Origin: Nitrospiraceae bacterium
Lineage (GTDB): Bacteria; Nitrospirota; Nitrospiria; Nitrospirales; Nitrospiraceae
Length of the DNA stretch: 64,000 nucleotides
Assembly: GCA_019637075.1 (NCBI GenBank)
Contig: JAHBWI010000002.1
Location: 372,001 to 436,000, forward strand
Direction: 5' to 3'
This document shows, piece after piece, positions 8,323 to 17,976 of the stretch (positions within the stretch are counted from its first letter, which is position 1; each line of letters begins with the position of its first letter). Made by a program: the position numbers and the translations under genes. The notes below the pieces were generated by a model. That model searched no databases, was not told the origin of the DNA, and saw only the letters and a list, made by a program, of their open reading frames with translations.

Positions 8323-9369
8323 TCACTCTTCGATGCTGATGATCGGGCAGTTCACGACCACCCCGATCGAGCCCCAGGCCTTGCCCTCAGGCCCTGAGAT
8401 CTGGCCGGCGTAGGCCTTCTTCTCAACTTCGTTGAAATCCTTCAGCGTGACGGAGTTCGACGCCGGCATCGCCACCTGTGCCCACACCGTCGCATGCACG
8501 TCCCACATCGGGCTGTAGGCCAGCGCACGGGGACCGGCTGGGATCTCCTGCACGATGTTCAACGGATCTCCCTCGCCCATTAGCGCGGAGCTGAGTCCCT
8601 GCCGCTGGGGATTCATCTTGCCCGTCGGCCCGTTCACGACAGGGGCCAGCCCGGTTAAGGCGGAACTCGGTTCGTTGGACCCCTTGTTCGGCAGCGCTTT
8701 GAGGTTCGGGGTATAGTTCGCGGCCTCGATTGCGGCGACGGCTGGATCGGATGCGTTGAAGGACGTATAGTGCACCCGACGTCCTTCGAAGAATCCATCC
8801 GTCATCTTGAACGTCGCTGCCTTCTTCTCGAGATCGATGCGGATCAGCCGGTCGTGCGTCCCGCTGTTGTTCTTGATCTGAGGCGCGTTCAGCACAACCC
8901 CGTTCGGAAGTTCGATCAGCGGCGTATAGAGCGCCTCACCAATGGCACCTGGCTTGGCTTCCTTGGGAGGAAAGCCGGTCTCGCTCGGGATCACGACCCG
9001 ATCCGGCGCAAAATCCACACTGCCCAAGAATTGAACCTTTCCGTTGACCATCCCCACCTTCTGCACGGCGAGCGTGCCCTTGCCGTTCGCCATCTTGGGG
9101 CTATAGTGCACGCCCCGCGTCTCCGCATCGGCCTTGTCCGATGACTCCGTCACGACAAACCACACGCGCTCGCCGTTGCGCTGGCCTTCGAAAATCGGCA
9201 GTGTCACTTCGGTGTAGTCTGCGTTTTCGATGGCGCTCTTGAGCAGCAGGCGGTGTCCCTTCTTGCTCCCCGTGCTGTCCGCATTGGCGGAAACCGCCAG
9301 CGACAACAACGCGACACCGGCCGCCGCCATTACGCTCCACGTTTTAGCCTGAGGCATCTGCTTGTCCAT
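8323..9369 (-). CDS. Secreted protein of unknown function
   Basis: 348 residues with a clear N-terminal signal peptide (hydrophobic VMAAAGVALLSLAVSANA, cleavage after about residue 31). The mature part is rich in short beta-type segments such as VTLPIFEGQRNGERVWFVV and GVHYSPKMANGK and ends with CPIISIEE; a single cysteine lies near the end. It looks like an exported substrate-free beta protein of a family I cannot name with certainty. The start is backed by a good ribosome binding site (AGGAGAGG, minus strand, just before the ATG at 9369). An inverted repeat 22 bases upstream (9391-9408) may be an operator, and a strong hairpin follows the gene. It appears monocistronic. Confidence 0.7.
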   Translation of the reverse strand: MDKQMPQAKTWSVMAAAGVALLSLAVSANADSTGSKKGHRLLLKSAIENADYTEVTLPIFEGQRNGERVWFVVTESSDKADAETRGVHYSPKMANGKGTLAVQKVGMVNGKVQFLGSVDFAPDRVVIPSETGFPPKEAKPGAIGEALYTPLIELPNGVVLNAPQIKNNSGTHDRLIRIDLEKKAATFKMTDGFFEGRRVHYTSFNASDPAVAAIEAANYTPNLKALPNKGSNEPSSALTGLAPVVNGPTGKMNPQRQGLSSALMGEGDPLNIVQEIPAGPRALAYSPMWDVHATVWAQVAMPASNSVTLKDFNEVEKKAYAGQISGPEGKAWGSIGVVVNCPIISIEE

Positions 9370-9390
9370 GATTCCTCTCCTGAAGTGGTG

Positions 9391-9408
9391 AAGTGGACCA
9401 TTCCACTT
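9391..9408. promoter_or_regulatory. Inverted repeat AAGTGG-N6-CCACTT upstream of the secreted-protein gene
   Basis: Perfect six-base arms around ACCATT, located 22-39 bases before the ATG of the gene ending at 8323, with a further direct copy of GAAGTGG at 9382-9388. Spacing and symmetry suit a dimeric regulator binding in the leader or promoter region, but no regulator is identified. Confidence 0.3.
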
Positions 9409-9506
9409 TCTAGAGAGGAGTCGGAGAAGGGGGGAGGATCTTACGGGGAGGCTTAACCATTAGCTGAGTAGAGGAGGCTCAAGCCGCCACCTTTTAGTAC
9501 CACCAC

Positions 9507-9521
9507 CGTATCATCGATACG
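9507..9521. promoter_or_regulatory. Palindrome CGTATC-ATC-GATACG in divergent spacer
   Basis: Six-base perfect arms with a three-base centre in the roughly 240-base spacer between the minus-strand secreted-protein gene and the plus-strand sigma-54 activator. It may be an operator shared by both. Nothing else in this spacer is recognisable apart from the small hairpin GGGAAAG-N7-CTTTCCC at 9577-9597 just before the activator start. Confidence 0.25.
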
Positions 9522-9612
9522 CTTCCTACCACTTAAAATGCCTTGTCAGCTCTTCCCCCACCTTGCTGCCTTCTAAGGGAAAGTGCTAGGCTTTCCCCGC
9601 TACGAGGCCCCT

Positions 9613-11961
9613 ATGACATCCCCCGTTGCCGGCTCAGAGCAAGACCCGCTCCACTCCGCGCTCGAAGCCCTCCGACACAGCGAAGAATTTGCGACCCGTC
9701 TCATCGAAGCCAGCCGCGACTGCATCAAGGTGCTCGACCTCGAAGGACGCCTCATCTCCATGAACGCCCATGGGATGGCGGCGCTGGAGATCTGCGACTT
9801 CGGGTCGGTGGCCGGCTCATCTTGGACGGATTTCTGGGAAGGCGATGACAGAAGAAATGCCGATGCCGCCGTGGAGGCCGCGAAACGGGGCCTGGTTGGG
9901 CACTTTGCCGGCTTCTTTGCGACGGCCCAAACAAAGACACCGAAATGGTGGGACGTGACCGTCAGCCCCATTCTCGGGAAGGATGGGCAGCCGGAACAGC
10001 TGCTCGCCGTCTCGCGCGACGTGACGGACCTCAAACAGGCGGAACAGGTCCTGCGCGACTCCCATGCCGTGCTGGAACGGGAAGTGGCCGACCGTCGCCA
10101 CGACCTGGCGAAGACGAGCGCGGCGCTCAGGCAGCTCGTCGAGGGGGTCGAAGCGAAGATCGGCGAGCAGTTCTTTCCTGCCCTCGTCCAACAGTTGGCC
10201 GAAGTGCTCAACGTGAGCTATGCGTTTGTGTCCGAGTTCTGCGCCGACCGCACCAAGGTAAAGACGCTGGCCTTCTGGGCGGATACGCGTTTCGAGCCGA
10301 ACTTCGAGTACGCCATCGCCCACACGCCCTGTGAAATCGTCCTGGCAGGCGAACTCTACCATTGCGCGGAAAAGGTGGCCGATCAATTCCCGCTCCATCG
10401 CAAAGAATTGGAAGAGATCCAGGTCGAAAGCTACCTGGCGATTCCGGTAACAAGCGCGACCGGACAGGTGCTGGGCCATCTCGCGGTGATGGACCGCAAA
10501 CGCATGGAACTGGCCCAGCTCGATCTTTCCATCTTCAAGGTGTTCGGGGCCCGCGCCGGCGCCGAGTTGGAACGGCTGCAGATGGAGCGCCGCCTCGTAG
10601 AGAACGAAGCCAAGCTTAGAGATCTGTTCGAGGAGGCCCCGATCGCCTATGTGAACGAGGGGCTGGACTCGAAATTCATCCAGGCCAACAAGACCGCGCT
10701 TCAGACCCTCGGCATCACGGCGGAGCAAGTCGAAGGCACCTATGGATTTTCGTTCATCCCCAATACGCCCGAGGCGCAACGGCGCCTGAAGGAGGCGTTC
10801 GAGTCGATCGGCAAAGGGATCGACACCAGCGGGGTCGTGCTCGAACTGCGCCGCAAAGACAACGGCAAGCCGCTTTGGATCAAATGGTGGTCGCGGCCTG
10901 ACCCAGGCGGCACCTACACGCGGACCATGTTCCTCGACATCACCGAGCAGGTCTTGATGGAGCAGGAAAAGGCGCGGCTTGAAGCGAAAAACCTCTACCT
11001 GCAGGAGGAGATCAAGACCGAACACAATTTCGAGGAGATCATCGGCAGCTCCTCTGCAATCCGCAAAGTCTTCCAATCAGTCGAAAAAGTGGCCGCCACG
11101 GACACGACCGTCCTCGTCACCGGAGAGACCGGCACCGGCAAGGAACTCATCGCCCGAGCGATCCACCACCTGAGCCCACGGAAGGACGGCATGCTCGTGA
11201 AGGTCAACTGCGCGGCGATCCCGGCGGGCTTGATCGAAAGCGAGCTGTTCGGCCACGAAAAGGGCGCATTCACCGGCGCCTTGATGCGAAAGATCGGCCG
11301 GTTTGAACTCGCCGACCGGGCGACATTGTTTCTCGACGAAGTGGGGGAAATCCCCTTGGACCTGCAGACGAAACTGCTGCGGGTCCTGCAGGAAGGCGAG
11401 TTCGAGCGGCTGGGCAGCACCAGGACGATCAAGGTGAACGTGCGGGTCATCGCGGCGACCAACCGCGATCTGGAGCAGGAGGTGCGGGCGGGACGGTTCC
11501 GTTCCGACCTTTTCTACCGCCTCAAGGTCTTCCCCATTCACTTGCCGCCGCTGCGGGAACGGGCTCAGGACATTCCGCTGCTGGTCAAATACTTCGTCAA
11601 GAAGTACTCGGCTTCGATGGGCAAACGCATTGAGTCCGTCCCGGGAGGAGCGATCGAGCGGCTGAAGAGCTACGCCTGGCTCGGCAACATCCGCGAACTC
11701 GAACATGTCATTGAACGGGCCATGATCCTCAGCCAGGCACCCGAATTGGATCTAGGCGACTGGATACCCAAGGGATCGGAACAACCCCACCCCGACCAGT
11801 TCGCGACCTTGGAGGAACGGGAACGGGCGCATATTCTTGGCGTCCTGACCCACACCAACTGGCGCGTCAGCGGCGACAAGGGTGCAGCCGCCATTCTCGG
11901 CCTCAAACCCACCACCCTCGAAGCCCGTATGAAGAAGCTGGGCATCACCAGACCAGCCTAA
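9613..11961 (+). CDS. Sigma-54-dependent transcriptional activator with PAS-GAF-PAS input
   Basis: About 782 residues. Order: N-terminal PAS (about 25-140, ending in a coiled coil [13 protein letters not shown]-type), GAF domain (about 175-335), second PAS (about 340-450), AAA+ domain of the NtrC/FhlA class, and a C-terminal Fis-type helix-turn-helix ([21 protein letters not shown]). The AAA+ part shows Walker A GETGTGKE near 506, the sigma-54 contact loop GAFTGA near 551 and Walker B DEVGEIPL near 576. It opens promoters bound by sigma-54 RNA polymerase in response to a ligand or redox signal sensed by PAS/GAF, and lacks a receiver domain. I place the start at ATG 9613 (MTSPVAG) rather than the GTG at 9583, which lies inside a hairpin. 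Targets unknown. Confidence 0.9.
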   Translation: MTSPVAGSEQDPLHSALEALRHSEEFATRLIEASRDCIKVLDLEGRLISMNAHGMAALEICDFGSVAGSSWTDFWEGDDRRNADAAVEAAKRGLVGHFAGFFATAQTKTPKWWDVTVSPILGKDGQPEQLLAVSRDVTDLKQAEQVLRDSHAVLEREVADRRHDLAKTSAALRQLVEGVEAKIGEQFFPALVQQLAEVLNVSYAFVSEFCADRTKVKTLAFWADTRFEPNFEYAIAHTPCEIVLAGELYHCAEKVADQFPLHRKELEEIQVESYLAIPVTSATGQVLGHLAVMDRKRMELAQLDLSIFKVFGARAGAELERLQMERRLVENEAKLRDLFEEAPIAYVNEGLDSKFIQANKTALQTLGITAEQVEGTYGFSFIPNTPEAQRRLKEAFESIGKGIDTSGVVLELRRKDNGKPLWIKWWSRPDPGGTYTRTMFLDITEQVLMEQEKARLEAKNLYLQEEIKTEHNFEEIIGSSSAIRKVFQSVEKVAATDTTVLVTGETGTGKELIARAIHHLSPRKDGMLVKVNCAAIPAGLIESELFGHEKGAFTGALMRKIGRFELADRATLFLDEVGEIPLDLQTKLLRVLQEGEFERLGSTRTIKVNVRVIAATNRDLEQEVRAGRFRSDLFYRLKVFPIHLPPLRERAQDIPLLVKYFVKKYSASMGKRIESVPGGAIERLKSYAWLGNIRELEHVIERAMILSQAPELDLGDWIPKGSEQPHPDQFATLEERERAHILGVLTHTNWRVSGDKGAAAILGLKPTTLEARMKKLGITRPA

Positions 11962-12044
11962 CTCCCATTTCAGCCATTCGACAGCCGGTCACTCGAGCCC
12001 GCCTCATGCGGCGCGGGCGATCCGACCGCCGAGGCCGATCCATG

Positions 12045-12072
12045 TAACCTTTCCCCCCCGGCGCCCGACTAA
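12045..12072 (+). promoter_or_regulatory. ECF-type autoregulatory promoter
   Basis: TAACC at 12045-12049 followed by 16 bases and CGACTAA at 12066-12072 matches the AACC-N16-CGwC layout typical of ECF sigma promoters. It stands directly before the ECF sigma gene that starts at 12087 (or 12189), as expected for self-activation of the sigma/anti-sigma/efflux operon. The predicted transcription start would fall near 12078-12080. Confidence 0.55.
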
Positions 12073-12086
12073 GGGAAGGAGGCGAT

Positions 12087-12797
12087 ATGGCGCATCTGCT
12101 TGTGGTCGCGGCACTACCCCAGAGTGGTATCATGGGCGACAGTTCGCTCCGACTGCATGCCCTGACCGGCCTGGGACGCTGCCAGACGATGCCCCATGAC
12201 AAGCCAACGATTCGGACCGCCGATTCGGACGATAGGAATCTCGTTCGATTAGTCCTCGGCGGCGACAGCGAGCGCTACGCAGATCTCATTGCGCGGCATC
12301 AGGCTTCCGTGGTTCGCATCGTCGCCCGCCGCATTCCGTCGGACCGGGTCGAGGAGGTCGCGCACGACGTGTTCGTGAGGGCCTTTTTGGGCTTGGCGCA
12401 ATATTCCGGGTCCATCCCGTTGGACCACTGGCTGGCCGGGATTGCCGTTCGCACCTGCTATGACTATTGGCGTGCGCACAAACGGGACGCGCTGCCGGTC
12501 AGCGCGCTCACGGAGGATCACCAGCGGTGGATCGAACAGGTGCTCGTTACGGAATCCAAGGCAGCCTTCGAGGAGCAGGTTCGGAGGAGAGAGGCGTCGG
12601 AGGTGCTGCACTGGGCCATGGACCAGTTGTCTCCGGAGAACCGCGCGGTGCTGCAGTTGGTCTATCTCGAAGGCCGCACGGTGCGCGAGGCCGCCACACT
12701 CTTGGGTTGGAGCCTCATCAACGTAAAAGTCAGGGCCCATCGGGCCCGCAAGGCATTACACACGATCTTGACCACCGGAACACGAGGACTGCGATGA
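12087..12797 (+). CDS. ECF-type RNA polymerase sigma factor of the efflux operon
   Basis: Up to 236 residues. Region 2 (RYADLIARHQASVVRIVARR, then VEEVAHDVFVRAFLGLAQY and HWLAGIAVRTCYDYWR) and region 4 (LSPENRAVLQLVYLEGRTVREAATLLGWSLINVKVRAHRAR) are both clear. Two starts are possible: ATG 12087 has AAGGAGG four bases upstream, but that site would lie at the very 5' end of the transcript from the ECF-type promoter; ATG 12189 (MPHDKP) gives the usual ECF length but has no good ribosome binding site. Its stop overlaps the next gene (ATGA), so sigma and anti-sigma are translationally coupled. It likely drives its own operon including the MdtABC-type pump. Confidence 0.88.
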   Translation: MAHLLVVAALPQSGIMGDSSLRLHALTGLGRCQTMPHDKPTIRTADSDDRNLVRLVLGGDSERYADLIARHQASVVRIVARRIPSDRVEEVAHDVFVRAFLGLAQYSGSIPLDHWLAGIAVRTCYDYWRAHKRDALPVSALTEDHQRWIEQVLVTESKAAFEEQVRRREASEVLHWAMDQLSPENRAVLQLVYLEGRTVREAATLLGWSLINVKVRAHRARKALHTILTTGTRGLR

Positions 12798-13114
12798 CTG
12801 ACCGAACAGACGAGGCCCTTCGAAAACTCGAACATGCGTTGAGCGAGACCGCCCGCCTCCAAACGGAAGTCCCTCCGCCTGATCTGAACGTCGCGCCGTT
12901 GGTCATGCAAACGCTCCGCCGTTCCGCCCTACGCCCTGCCGACTGGACCGCCTCGGCAGGGCTCGATCAGTTGGTCTGGCGAACCGCGACGATCGCCGCA
13001 GCAGTGGTGTTGGTTATTACGATTCTGATGGCCGGTGTCCGCGGCAGCTCGCCGCTCGGCCCGACCACTCTGTTGGCTGAAGACTTCGAATCGTCTCCGC
13101 TATTCGGGGAATGA
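12794..13114 (+). CDS. Small single-pass membrane anti-sigma candidate
   Basis: 106 residues. The cytoplasmic N-terminal about 60 residues (helical, EALRKLEHALSETARLQ) precede one transmembrane helix at about 63-83 (VWRTATIAAAVVLVITILMAG) and a short outside tail ending EDFESSPLFGE. The start ATG overlaps the sigma-factor stop by four bases. Size, topology and coupling are those of a membrane anti-sigma factor that releases its sigma on an envelope or metal signal; no zinc-finger motif is present. Gene is too small and diverged for a family call by eye. Confidence 0.7.
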   Translation: MTDRTDEALRKLEHALSETARLQTEVPPPDLNVAPLVMQTLRRSALRPADWTASAGLDQLVWRTATIAAAVVLVITILMAGVRGSSPLGPTTLLAEDFESSPLFGE

Positions 13115-13169
13115 GTACCAGGATGGACGCAATGGGCCTCGGGCTTTTTCACCATCCTGAGGAGGGAGT

Positions 13170-13589
13170 ATGATGTCGCGACCGAAACTCTGGGCCGGCC
13201 TCCTGATCCTCTTCGGCGCCGGGGCCCTCACCGGAGCCCTGGCCATGTCCTGGTATCTCGGGGCGGACAGGCAACCACGGCAGGACCATGGACCCGCCGC
13301 CCGGCAAGAACGGATCATGAAGCGGCTCACGCAGGAGCTTGCACTCACGGCACAGCAGCAGCAGGAGATCGAACGGATCGTGACCCGTGCCCACGTCAAG
13401 ATCCTCGAGCTGCGATTTTCCCATCAAGATGACATCGAACAGATCCTCGCGGGAGGCATGGAGGACATGAAACCGCTCCTGTCCCAGCCCCAGCGGGATG
13501 GATTGAACAGGCTGTACGGAGAACTCCAGGAACGCTGGCAAACATCGCGGGAGTTTCTGAAGCTGAAGAAAGACAGTCTGAACCGTTAG
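13170..13589 (+). CDS. Periplasmic heavy-metal/stress sensor (CnrR/Spy-like)
   Basis: 139 residues with an N-terminal anchor helix at about 7-28 (LWAGLLILFGAGALTGALAM) and an all-helical periplasmic domain containing the LTxxQ-type motif LALTAQQQQEIERIV, as in CpxP/Spy and in CnrR/ZraP metal sensors. Strong ribosome binding site GAGGAGGGAG six bases before the ATG. Position between the anti-sigma gene and the RND pump genes suggests it is the periplasmic signal receptor, as CnrX is in the Cupriavidus CnrYXH system, where a periplasmic metal sensor, membrane anti-sigma and ECF sigma control a CnrCBA pump. The metal or stress is not shown by the sequence. Confidence 0.7.
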   Translation: MMSRPKLWAGLLILFGAGALTGALAMSWYLGADRQPRQDHGPAARQERIMKRLTQELALTAQQQQEIERIVTRAHVKILELRFSHQDDIEQILAGGMEDMKPLLSQPQRDGLNRLYGELQERWQTSREFLKLKKDSLNR

Positions 13590-13624
13590 ACGAGACAGAG
13601 CACCGGTAGTATATAAAGGACACC

Positions 13625-14863
13625 ATGGCTGAATCTCAGAGTTTTGCAAAGACGGTCACACGCGGTCTGTTTGCCCTCGCCGTCGCCGGTCTGCTTGCCC
13701 TCGGTGGCTATGCGTTGTTGGCGAAATCGGGTGAAGAACCATCCCGCGCGAGCCCATCACCCGGCGGCCCTCGCCCCATGCCGGTGTTGACGGCCTCGGC
13801 CAAGACCGGCGACATCGGGATCTACCTCAACGGCTTGGGCTCCGTCGTGCCGATCAATACGGTCAACGTGAAAAGCCGCGTCGACGGCCAATTGATGAGC
13901 GTGCTGTTCCAGGAAGGCCAACTGGTGCAGAAAGGGGACTTGCTTGCCCAAATTGATCCCCGCCCGTTCGAGGTTCAGCTCATCCAGGCGGAAGGGCAAA
14001 TGGCGCGCGACCAGGCGCAGTTGAAAAACGCCCGCCTCGATTTCGAACGGTACAAGGGCCTCGTGGACCAGGGGTTCATCCCCAAGCAGCAGTTGGACAC
14101 ACAGGAAGCAATGGTCCGGCAGATGGAGGGCATCGTGAAGGCCGACCAGGGCCAGATCGACAATGCCAAACTCCAACTCGTCTACAGCCGCATCACCGCT
14201 CCGATCAGCGGGCGCGTCGGGCTCCGTCTCGTCGACCAAGGCAACATGGTGCGAGCGAACGACGCCAACGGCTTGCTCGTCATCACGCAGCTCACCCCGA
14301 TCAGCGTGGTGTTCACGATCCCAGAGGACAACCTCCCCGCCGTCATGGAACGGCTTCGGTCCGGCAAAGAACTGAGCGTGGACGCCTACGACCGCGAACA
14401 AAAGAAGAAGCTCGCTTCCGGCAACCTGCTCACGGTGGACAACCAGATCGATCCCAATACCGGCACCGTCCGGTTGAAGGCCCTGTTCCCGAACGATGAC
14501 GGCACGCTCTTTCCGAATCAGTTCGTGAACGCGCGCCTGCTGCTGGAAACCAAGCATGGGGCCACCCTCGTTCCTTCCGCCGCCGTCCAACGGGGTTCGA
14601 AGGGCACCTTCGTGTACGTCGTCAAAGACGATCAAACCGTCGCGGTTCGGCCCGTCGTCATCGGCGCCTCCCACGCTGAGGACACGGCGATCACCTCCGG
14701 TATCGCGCCGAACGAAGTCGTCGTGGTGGACGGCACGGAGAAATTGCGCGAGGGCAGCAAAGTCGACGTCAGGAACGAGCGCGAAGGCGCGAAACAGCCG
14801 GAAGGCGCCCCGGGCGCAGCGGCGCCGACAGGTGAAAAGCGCCAGCGAGGCCCCCGTCCGTGA
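13625..14863 (+). CDS. mdtA: RND efflux periplasmic adaptor (MdtA-like)
   Basis: 412-residue membrane fusion protein. N-terminal anchor helix at about 15-33 ([18 protein letters not shown]), then biotinyl-lipoyl half-motif ([26 protein letters not shown]), an alpha hairpin (about 110-175), the second lipoyl half ([20 protein letters not shown]) and beta-barrel domain, and a basic Pro/Gly tail. It bridges the inner-membrane pumps encoded by the next two genes with an outer-membrane channel; no TolC-type gene is in this operon. Start ATG 13625 has AAAGGA upstream; the stop overlaps the next gene's GTG by four bases. Confidence 0.92.
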   Translation: MAESQSFAKTVTRGLFALAVAGLLALGGYALLAKSGEEPSRASPSPGGPRPMPVLTASAKTGDIGIYLNGLGSVVPINTVNVKSRVDGQLMSVLFQEGQLVQKGDLLAQIDPRPFEVQLIQAEGQMARDQAQLKNARLDFERYKGLVDQGFIPKQQLDTQEAMVRQMEGIVKADQGQIDNAKLQLVYSRITAPISGRVGLRLVDQGNMVRANDANGLLVITQLTPISVVFTIPEDNLPAVMERLRSGKELSVDAYDREQKKKLASGNLLTVDNQIDPNTGTVRLKALFPNDDGTLFPNQFVNARLLLETKHGATLVPSAAVQRGSKGTFVYVVKDDQTVAVRPVVIGASHAEDTAITSGIAPNEVVVVDGTEKLREGSKVDVRNEREGAKQPEGAPGAAAPTGEKRQRGPRP

Positions 14864-17800
14864 ACCCATCCCGTCTGTTCATCATGCGGCCGGTGGCGAC
14901 GGCCCTGACGATGATCGCCATCTTGCTGGCAGGGCTATTGGCCTACCGCCAACTGCCGGTGTCGGCCCTGCCGCAGATCGACTATCCGACGATTCAGGTC
15001 GTCACGTTCTATCCCGGCGCAAGCCCCGACGTGATGGCATCATCCGTCACCGCGCCGCTCGAACGCCAATTCGGCCAAATGCCCGGCCTGAACCAGATGA
15101 CCTCGACAAGTTCGAGCGGGGCATCGGTCGTCACGCTGCAATTCACGCTCGAGGTCAGTCTCGATGTGGCGGAGCAACAGGTCCAAGCCGCCATCAATGC
15201 CGCCTCGAACTTTCTCCCCCGCGACCTGCCCAATCCACCGATTTATAACAAGGTCAATCCAGCGGACGCGCCGATCCTGACGCTCGCCTTGACCTCCTCG
15301 ACGCTGCCCCTCTCCCAGGTCCAGGACCTGGCCGAGACCCGTTTCGCGCAAAAGATTTCTCAGTTGTCCGGCGTGGGGCTCGTCAGCCTGAGCGGTGGCC
15401 AACGACCGGCCGTCCGCATTCGCGCCAATCCACGCGCCCTCTCCGCCTACGGCCTGACGCTCGAAGACCTGCGCATGGCGGTCGCCGCCGCCAACGTGAA
15501 CCAGGCTAAAGGGGCGTTCGACGGGCCACGGCGCGCCTCGATCATCAACGCCACCGACCAGTTGCTCACGAGCCGCGACTACCGACCGCTGATCGTGGCC
15601 TATCGCAACGGCGCCCCGGTCCACCTGTCCGACGTCGCAGAAGTCCAGGACGACGTGGAGAACGCCAGGCAGGCGGCCTGGATGAACCAAGAGCCGGCCG
15701 TCATCGTGAACATCCAGCGCCAACCGGGCGCGAACGTGATCGAGGTGGCCGACCGGATCAAGAAGCTGTTGCCGCAACTCCAAAGTACCCTGCCCTCCGC
15801 CGTACAGGTCACGGTCCTGACCGACCGCACCGTTTCCATCAGGGCCTCCGTGCGCGACGTGCAGTTCGAACTCATGCTGGCCGTGGCGCTCGTGATTCTG
15901 GTGATCTTCCTGTTCCTCCGCACGTTGAGCGCGACCGTCATTCCCGCCGCCGCGGTCCCCCTCTCCCTCATCGGCACCTTCGGCGCCATGTACCTCATGG
16001 GATTCAGCCTCAACAACCTGACGTTGATGGCCCTCACGATCTCGACGGGCTTCGTCGTCGACGACGCGATCGTCATGATCGAAAACATCTCGCGCTACAT
16101 CGAGCGGGGCGCGTCGCCGCTCCAAGCGGCCCTCACCGGCTCCAAGCAGATCGCGTTTACGATCCTATCCCTCTCGATCTCGCTGATCGCGGTCTTGATT
16201 CCGCTGCTGTTCATGGGCGATGTGGTGGGTCGGCTGTTCTGGGAATTCGCCGTGACCTTGAGCGTCACGATCGTCGTTTCAGCCATCGTCTCGCTCACCC
16301 TCACGCCGATGATGTGCGCCAGGCTGCTCCGGCACCGTCCTGAAGCTCAGCAGGGGCCGTTCTACCGGGCCTCGCAGCGGCTCTTCGACCGTGCCATTGC
16401 AGCTTACGGGAAGAGTTTGCGCTGGGTGTTGGCTCATCAGTCCGCCACGCTGATCGTCGCGATCGGCACCGTAGCCTTGACCGTCATGCTCTACATCGCG
16501 ATTCCCAAGGGCTTCTTCCCCCAGCAAGATACGGGCGTCATTTTGGGCATTTCGGAAGCGGCCCAGTCGATCTCCTTCAGCGCGATGGCCGAGCGGCAAC
16601 AGGCCCTGGCGGCCGAGCTGTTGGGGGATCAGGCCGTCGCCAGCATCTCCTCGTTCATCGGCGTGGACGGCACCAACACCACCCTGAACAGCGGACGCAT
16701 CCAGATCACGCTGAAACCCTTTGCCGAGCGGCGTATCAGCTCAGCCGACCTCATTCCGCGGCTTCAGGCGCGAGTGGCCGAAGTCCAGGGCATCTCCCTC
16801 TACCTGCAACCGATGCAGGACCTGACGGTCGAAGACCGCGTCAGCCGCACGCAGTACCAGTACACGCTGGAGGACGCGGATCCGGAAGAGCTGCGGCGCT
16901 GGGCCCCGAAACTGCTGGAAGAACTCCAGGCGCTCCCGCAGCTCCGCGACGTCGGCAGCGATCAGCAGGACGAAGGATTGGCCTCATTGCTCGTCATCGA
17001 CCGCAGCACGGCTTCGCGTCTCGGCATCACGCCGCAATTGATCGTGGATACGTTGTACGACGCCTTCGGTCAGCGGCAGGTCTCGACGATGTTTACCCAA
17101 CTCAACCAGTACCGCGTGGTGCTCGAACTGCTGCCGGAATTTCAAAGCGGCCCGCAGGCCTTGCAGTTCCTGGACATTCGCGCCTCCAACGGCGGCCAGG
17201 TGCCGTTGAACGTGTTCACGCAGTTCTCCGAGACGACGACACCCTTGGCGATCACCAGGCAGGGACAGTTCCCCGCCGTCACCCTTTCATTCAACCTCGC
17301 GCCCGACGCCTCGCTCGGTGAAGCCGTCGCCGCGATCGAGCGAACCGCTTCCGCCATCAATCTGCCGCCCAGCATCCGTGGCAGTTTCCAAGGCTCCGCG
17401 CAAGCGTTTCAATCTTCGCTGACGAACGAAACCTGGCTGATCCTGGCCGCGCTGGTCACGGTCTACATCGTGCTCGGCATCCTCTACGAAAGCTACATTC
17501 ATCCGCTGACCATCCTGTCAACGCTGCCGTCCGCCGGAGTCGGTGCCCTGCTCGCTCTCATGCTGTTCCGGATCGAATTCAGCATCATCGCGCTCATCGG
17601 CATTATCCTGCTGATCGGCATCGTGAAGAAGAACGCAATCATGATGATCGACTTCGCGCTGGACGCGGAACGGAACGAAGGCAAGAAGCCGGCGGATGCG
17701 ATCTATGAGGCCTGTCTGCTCCGATTCAGACCGATCATGATGACGACGATGGCGGCGCTCCTCGGCGCGCTGCCCTTGGCCATGGGGTCGGGAGTCGGCT

Positions 17801-17976
17801 CGGAGCTGCGGCACCCGCTCGGCATTTCCATCGTCGGAGGTCTCGTCCTGAGTCAGCTGCTGACGCTCTACACCACCCCGGTCGTCTACCTGGCCTTCGA
17901 TCGATTGGCCCGCCGCCTGCGCGCCCGCCCCGCCTCGGCTCAGCACAGCGAGGCCTGGCCGACGGAGCCGGCATGA
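14860..17976 (+). CDS. mdtB: RND multidrug efflux transporter, MdtB-like
   Basis: 1038-residue inner-membrane proton antiporter of the HAE-1 class. Full-length architecture: TM1 near 10-30, large periplasmic loop, TM2-6 with the proton-relay pair in [11 protein letters not shown] (TM4), second large loop starting after GFFPQQDTG, and TM7-12 ending [20 protein letters not shown] start at 14860 overlaps the adaptor stop; its own stop overlaps the next pump gene's ATG. Pairing of two unequal RND proteins with one adaptor is the MdtABC arrangement, in which B and C form heterotrimers exporting bile salts, novobiocin and other amphiphiles in Escherichia coli; here the substrate is not known. Confidence 0.93.
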   Translation: MNPSRLFIMRPVATALTMIAILLAGLLAYRQLPVSALPQIDYPTIQVVTFYPGASPDVMASSVTAPLERQFGQMPGLNQMTSTSSSGASVVTLQFTLEVSLDVAEQQVQAAINAASNFLPRDLPNPPIYNKVNPADAPILTLALTSSTLPLSQVQDLAETRFAQKISQLSGVGLVSLSGGQRPAVRIRANPRALSAYGLTLEDLRMAVAAANVNQAKGAFDGPRRASIINATDQLLTSRDYRPLIVAYRNGAPVHLSDVAEVQDDVENARQAAWMNQEPAVIVNIQRQPGANVIEVADRIKKLLPQLQSTLPSAVQVTVLTDRTVSIRASVRDVQFELMLAVALVILVIFLFLRTLSATVIPAAAVPLSLIGTFGAMYLMGFSLNNLTLMALTISTGFVVDDAIVMIENISRYIERGASPLQAALTGSKQIAFTILSLSISLIAVLIPLLFMGDVVGRLFWEFAVTLSVTIVVSAIVSLTLTPMMCARLLRHRPEAQQGPFYRASQRLFDRAIAAYGKSLRWVLAHQSATLIVAIGTVALTVMLYIAIPKGFFPQQDTGVILGISEAAQSISFSAMAERQQALAAELLGDQAVASISSFIGVDGTNTTLNSGRIQITLKPFAERRISSADLIPRLQARVAEVQGISLYLQPMQDLTVEDRVSRTQYQYTLEDADPEELRRWAPKLLEELQALPQLRDVGSDQQDEGLASLLVIDRSTASRLGITPQLIVDTLYDAFGQRQVSTMFTQLNQYRVVLELLPEFQSGPQALQFLDIRASNGGQVPLNVFTQFSETTTPLAITRQGQFPAVTLSFNLAPDASLGEAVAAIERTASAINLPPSIRGSFQGSAQAFQSSLTNETWLILAALVTVYIVLGILYESYIHPLTILSTLPSAGVGALLALMLFRIEFSIIALIGIILLIGIVKKNAIMMIDFALDAERNEGKKPADAIYEACLLRFRPIMMTTMAALLGALPLAMGSGVGSELRHPLGISIVGGLVLSQLLTLYTTPVVYLAFDRLARRLRARPASAQHSEAWPTEPA

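Noticed and set aside
12467-13114. 215-residue frame ending at 13114
   Set aside because: Its first part lies in the wrong frame of the sigma gene; the real gene is the last 106 residues starting at ATG 12794.
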